DNA from: JAISGQ01 sp045604155
Lineage (GTDB): Bacteria > Bacillota > Clostridia > Oscillospirales > Acutalibacteraceae
NCBI GenBank assembly: GCA_045604155.1
Contig: JAZUNN010000047.1
Span: 1-43,388, forward strand
Length of the DNA: 43,388 nucleotides
Direction: 5' to 3'
Shown here: in pieces, positions 40,912 to 43,388 of the stretch
Layout: every line of letters starts with the position of its first letter
How positions within the stretch are numbered: the first letter of the stretch is position 1
The notes under the pieces: generated by a model
Told to the model about the DNA's origin: nothing
What the model saw: the letters and a program-made list of their open reading frames with translations, nothing else
The model's database searches: none
Position numbers and translations under genes: made by a program

Positions 40912-41732
40912 AAACATTCTACCGTATTTACAATACAATCATTTTCATTTTCCTTTATGCACCTATTGCGGTTCTTATCGCCTATTCATTCAACGAATCG
41001 AAGAACAGAGGTGTCTTCTCGGGCTTCACTTTCAAATGGTATGCAGATCTTTTTCAGGATGAGGCTATCATCAATGCCCTTGTTCTTTCTCTCGTGATTG
41101 CGGTTATTTCCGCTCTCGTATCCACCGTAATCGGTACAGCAACGGCAGTAGGTCTGCAGCACGCAAACAAAAAGCTCAAGACCGTTATGCTGACCCTTAA
41201 CAATGTGCCTATGGTAAACCCTGAGATAGTCACCGGTATCTCCTTTATGCTTCTTTGCGTTGCCATCATGAAGATGACAGGCGGAATGCTGGCTCCCGGT
41301 CTTTACTCGGTTATCATTGCTCACATTTCTTTCTGTATTCCTTATGTTGTTCTCTCTGTCATGCCCAAACTCAGACAGATGAATCCTCATATTCAGGAAG
41401 CAGCTCAGGATCTTGGATGCACTCCCTTCAAGTCTTTCTTCAAGGTTGTACTTCCCGAGATCATGCCCGGTGTCATGACCGGTCTTATGATGTCCTTTAC
41501 CCTTTCCCTTGATGACTTTGTCATAAGCTACTTTGCAGGCGGAAGCAGCACCGAAACTCTTCCGATCCTGATCTTCTCTCAGGCACGAAAAGGTGTCAGT
41601 CCGAAAATTTATGCATTGACATCTATTCTTTTTGTCACTATACTCATTATGCTTCTGCTGATCAATTACATTCAGTCCAGCCAGAACGCAAAGAATGAGC
41701 GTATGCAGCGCAAAGCAGGTAAAAAAGCCTGA
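40908..41732 (+). CDS. potC: Spermidine/putrescine ABC transporter permease PotC
   Basis: 274 aa, six membrane spans. EAA loop MNPHIQEAAQDLGCTPFKSFFKVVLPEIMPGVMTG and the PotC landmark FTLSLDDFVISYFAGGSSTETLPILIFSQARKGVSPKIYAL. AYSFNESKNRGVFSGFTFKWYADLF near the start is also typical. Coupled to potB by a four-base overlap. Pairs with PotB in the membrane. Confidence 0.94.
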   Translation: MKTFYRIYNTIIFIFLYAPIAVLIAYSFNESKNRGVFSGFTFKWYADLFQDEAIINALVLSLVIAVISALVSTVIGTATAVGLQHANKKLKTVMLTLNNVPMVNPEIVTGISFMLLCVAIMKMTGGMLAPGLYSVIIAHISFCIPYVVLSVMPKLRQMNPHIQEAAQDLGCTPFKSFFKVVLPEIMPGVMTGLMMSFTLSLDDFVISYFAGGSSTETLPILIFSQARKGVSPKIYALTSILFVTILIMLLLINYIQSSQNAKNERMQRKAGKKA

Positions 41733-41764
41733 TTTGATATACAATTCTTAGGAGGAATGGTAAG

Positions 41765-42838
41765 TTGAAAAAAAGAATCCTTTCAGTACTCATCGCTATT
41801 TCCGTCATGGTTGCAGCTTTTGCATCTCTTGCAGGCTGTTCTGACTCCAATGCCCTTTATGTTTATAACTGGGGCGAGTACCTTTCTGTCGGCGAAGACG
41901 ACATGATCGATGTTAACGAAGAGTTCTATGAGGAAACGGGTATAAAGGTTGTATATACCACCTATCCCGATAACGAAAGTATGTATGCCAAGGTCGCAAG
42001 CGGCAGCGCCAGTTACGACATCGTAATCCCCTCTGACTATATGATCTCCAAGATGATCAACGAGGATTTACTGGCAGAGCTTAATTTCGATAATATTCCC
42101 AACTTCCAGTATATTGACAAGGATTTTGTAAATCCCGAGTACGATCCCGAAAACAAGTATTCCGTGCCTTATATGTGGGGTACTGTAGGTATCTTCTACA
42201 ACACCAAAATGGTTGACAAGGCTGATATCGAGGAGCTTGGCTGGGATATCCTCTGGTCTGAAAAATACGCAGGCAAGATCCTTATGTTCAACAACCCCAG
42301 AGATGCTTTCGGCATTGCACAGCTCAAGCTCGGTTATTCCCTCAACACCACCGATGAGAAGGAAATCCGTGCAGCAGCAGATGCTCTTCTTGAGCAGAAG
42401 CCTCTTGTTCAGGCTTACGTCATGGATCAGATCTTCAGCAAGATGTCCAGCGGCGAGGCTGCAATCGCTCCTTACTATGCAGGCGACGGCGTACGTATGA
42501 TGGAAGACAACCCCGATGTTGCTTACTATGTACCCGACAGCGGCACAAACAAGTTTGTAGATGCAATGTGCGTTCTCAAGACCTCCAAGCATAAGGACTG
42601 GGCTGAGCAGTATATCAACTTCCTCTGTGAGAAGGATATCGCTCTTGCAAACGTTGAATACGTCGGCTACTCCACTCCCCTCACCACCGTCTACGACGAG
42701 CTTGACGAGGAGACAAAGAACAATCCCCAGTACTATCCCAGCGATGCACTTCTTGCAAACAGTGAGTTCTTCGTAGATCTTCCCGAAGAGACCAACGAGC
42801 TTATGAACCAGCTCTGGGAAGATGTAAAGATGAGCTGA
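41765..42838 (+). CDS. potD: Spermidine/putrescine-binding lipoprotein PotD
   Basis: 357 aa. Lipoprotein signal with LASLAGCSDS, then the PotD/PotF pattern: LYVYNWGEYL at the mature start, YDIVIPSDYMISKM, VPYMWGTVGIFYNTKMV, FNNPRDAFGIAQLKLGYSLN and VDAMCVLKTSKHKDWAEQYINFL. It binds polyamine outside and delivers it to PotBC. Start is TTG 41765, 7 bp after AGGAGG; 32 bp after potC. A bidirectional terminator ends the operon. Confidence 0.94.
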   Translation: MKKRILSVLIAISVMVAAFASLAGCSDSNALYVYNWGEYLSVGEDDMIDVNEEFYEETGIKVVYTTYPDNESMYAKVASGSASYDIVIPSDYMISKMINEDLLAELNFDNIPNFQYIDKDFVNPEYDPENKYSVPYMWGTVGIFYNTKMVDKADIEELGWDILWSEKYAGKILMFNNPRDAFGIAQLKLGYSLNTTDEKEIRAAADALLEQKPLVQAYVMDQIFSKMSSGEAAIAPYYAGDGVRMMEDNPDVAYYVPDSGTNKFVDAMCVLKTSKHKDWAEQYINFLCEKDIALANVEYVGYSTPLTTVYDELDEETKNNPQYYPSDALLANSEFFVDLPEETNELMNQLWEDVKMS

Positions 42839-42869
42839 GATTTTTAACCCCAGAAATTCTTAAAATAAT

Positions 42870-42908
42870 AAATCCAGAGAAGAGATTTAATCTTCTCTGG
42901 ATTTTTGT
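42870..42908. terminator. Bidirectional terminator after potD
   Basis: AAATCCAGAGAAGA pairs with TCTTCTCTGGATTT around a seven-base loop, followed by TTTGTTT; it also ends the convergent gene from the right. Confidence 0.9.
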
Positions 42909-43382
42909 TTATTGTTTTTCTTTTCCAAAATGCACATACGATAATATGCCTATAGGAATGAAGTAGACACACCAGAACAGAAGAGCGATATTTCCGCCGA
43001 TGCCCTGAGAGTCAGAGGAATTGGAGAATATACCTGTCATTGGCATAAAGAAGCACCCGAGGAAGAAGATGCCGTGTATTATCATAAGATATCTGAGCCA
43101 TTTGTCAGACTTATTTTCAGGCTTCATTGAAAGTCCTATAAAGAGTGTGGAAAGGGACATCATTCCATAAACGAGGAGATCATAGCTGAACATCAGACTC
43201 CCCGGAACGAAGGAAAGCACACTTTCTGCAGATTCGGTCAAAGTTCCGAGTCGTACATAGGTATTCTGTGAAAAGTAAACCAACAGCACAAGCATCGCAT
43301 ACACTGCTGCCATAATCATTCCGATATTTGCGGGAACACGCCTGTCAGCATCGCTCTCATGCTGAAAACCCGCAGACATCAT
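42909..43382 (-). CDS. Hypothetical membrane protein, possibly 5'-truncated by the window edge
   Basis: 157 aa from an ATG at 43382, five membrane spans (DUF998-like spacing, weak). The frame stays open to the window edge at 43388 (two more codons visible), so the true start may lie outside. Landmarks: IGMIMAAVYAMLVLLVYFSQNTYVR, WLRYLMIIHGIFFLGCFFMPMTG. No function recognised. Convergent with the pot operon. Confidence 0.6.
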   Translation of the reverse strand: MMSAGFQHESDADRRVPANIGMIMAAVYAMLVLLVYFSQNTYVRLGTLTESAESVLSFVPGSLMFSYDLLVYGMMSLSTLFIGLSMKPENKSDKWLRYLMIIHGIFFLGCFFMPMTGIFSNSSDSQGIGGNIALLFWCVYFIPIGILSYVHFGKEKQ

Positions 43383-43388
43383 TATGTA

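Overview
The window looks like chromosomal DNA from a fibre-degrading gut or rumen Firmicute in the Ruminococcus/Oscillospiraceae range. This rests on strong AGGAGG-type ribosome binding sites, frequent TTG starts, TTGACA/TATAAT promoters, Gram-positive lipoprotein signals, a NiaR-type NAD repressor, a Bacillus-type LexA box, many secreted or intracellular glycosidases, and palindromic interspersed repeats of the kind common in this group. The genus is an inference; no rRNA or tRNA gene was found.

Layout. 1-640: end of nadC and niaR (NAD biosynthesis and its repressor). 750-2370: an HD-domain hydrolase and a YwaF-type membrane protein. 2590-3260: two small unknown genes read leftward and, beyond their promoter, a candidate structured non-coding RNA read rightward. 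3329-9644: a CUT2-type sugar ABC transporter (binding lipoprotein, double ATPase, two permeases) read leftward, with a divergent GntR/LacI-type regulator and palindromic operator candidates between them. 9709-13725: an operon with a YesN-like response regulator, a YesM-like kinase and a second YtfQ-like sugar-binding lipoprotein, likely an extracytoplasmic sugar-sensing system. 13847-17961: a metallo-beta-lactamase-fold hydrolase, then an Fe-S aldo/keto reductase-like protein and a GH53 endo-beta-1,4-galactanase lipoprotein. The transporter, sensing operon and GH53 enzyme together suggest galactan/arabinogalactan use.

18067-25429: an SDR and a membrane glycosyltransferase; then a TVP38-type protein and a cluster of a VTC-domain polyphosphate polymerase-like protein, a DUF4956 membrane protein and a Cthe_2159-type beta-helix lipoprotein; then a HAD phosphatase and a zinc-ribbon protein. 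25559-32014: a von Willebrand A-domain lipoprotein, six tandem paralogous small lipoproteins of unknown function with signs of gene conversion, and an ECF sigma/anti-sigma pair. 32015-32818: a solitary RepA_N-like replication initiator whose promoter contains a perfect LexA box. 33032-38357: a GH3 beta-glucosidase broken by one in-frame TAA, a small membrane protein, and a YicI-type GH31 alpha-xylosidase. 38999-42838: potABCD, a polyamine ABC transporter. A membrane protein runs to the right edge.

Most promising for follow-up are the candidate ncRNA at 3176-3260 (consensus-like promoter, predicted +1 exactly at the closing helix, poly-U end), the mosaic lipoprotein array, the LexA-controlled orphan replication initiator, and the GH3 gene that is intact except for one stop codon. 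Gaps over 300 bp: 8128-8585 is an AT-rich control region with promoter and operator candidates; 38358-38998 holds a terminator, an 89-bp inverted-repeat element, about 340 bp of AT-rich sequence in which I see nothing, and the pot promoter.
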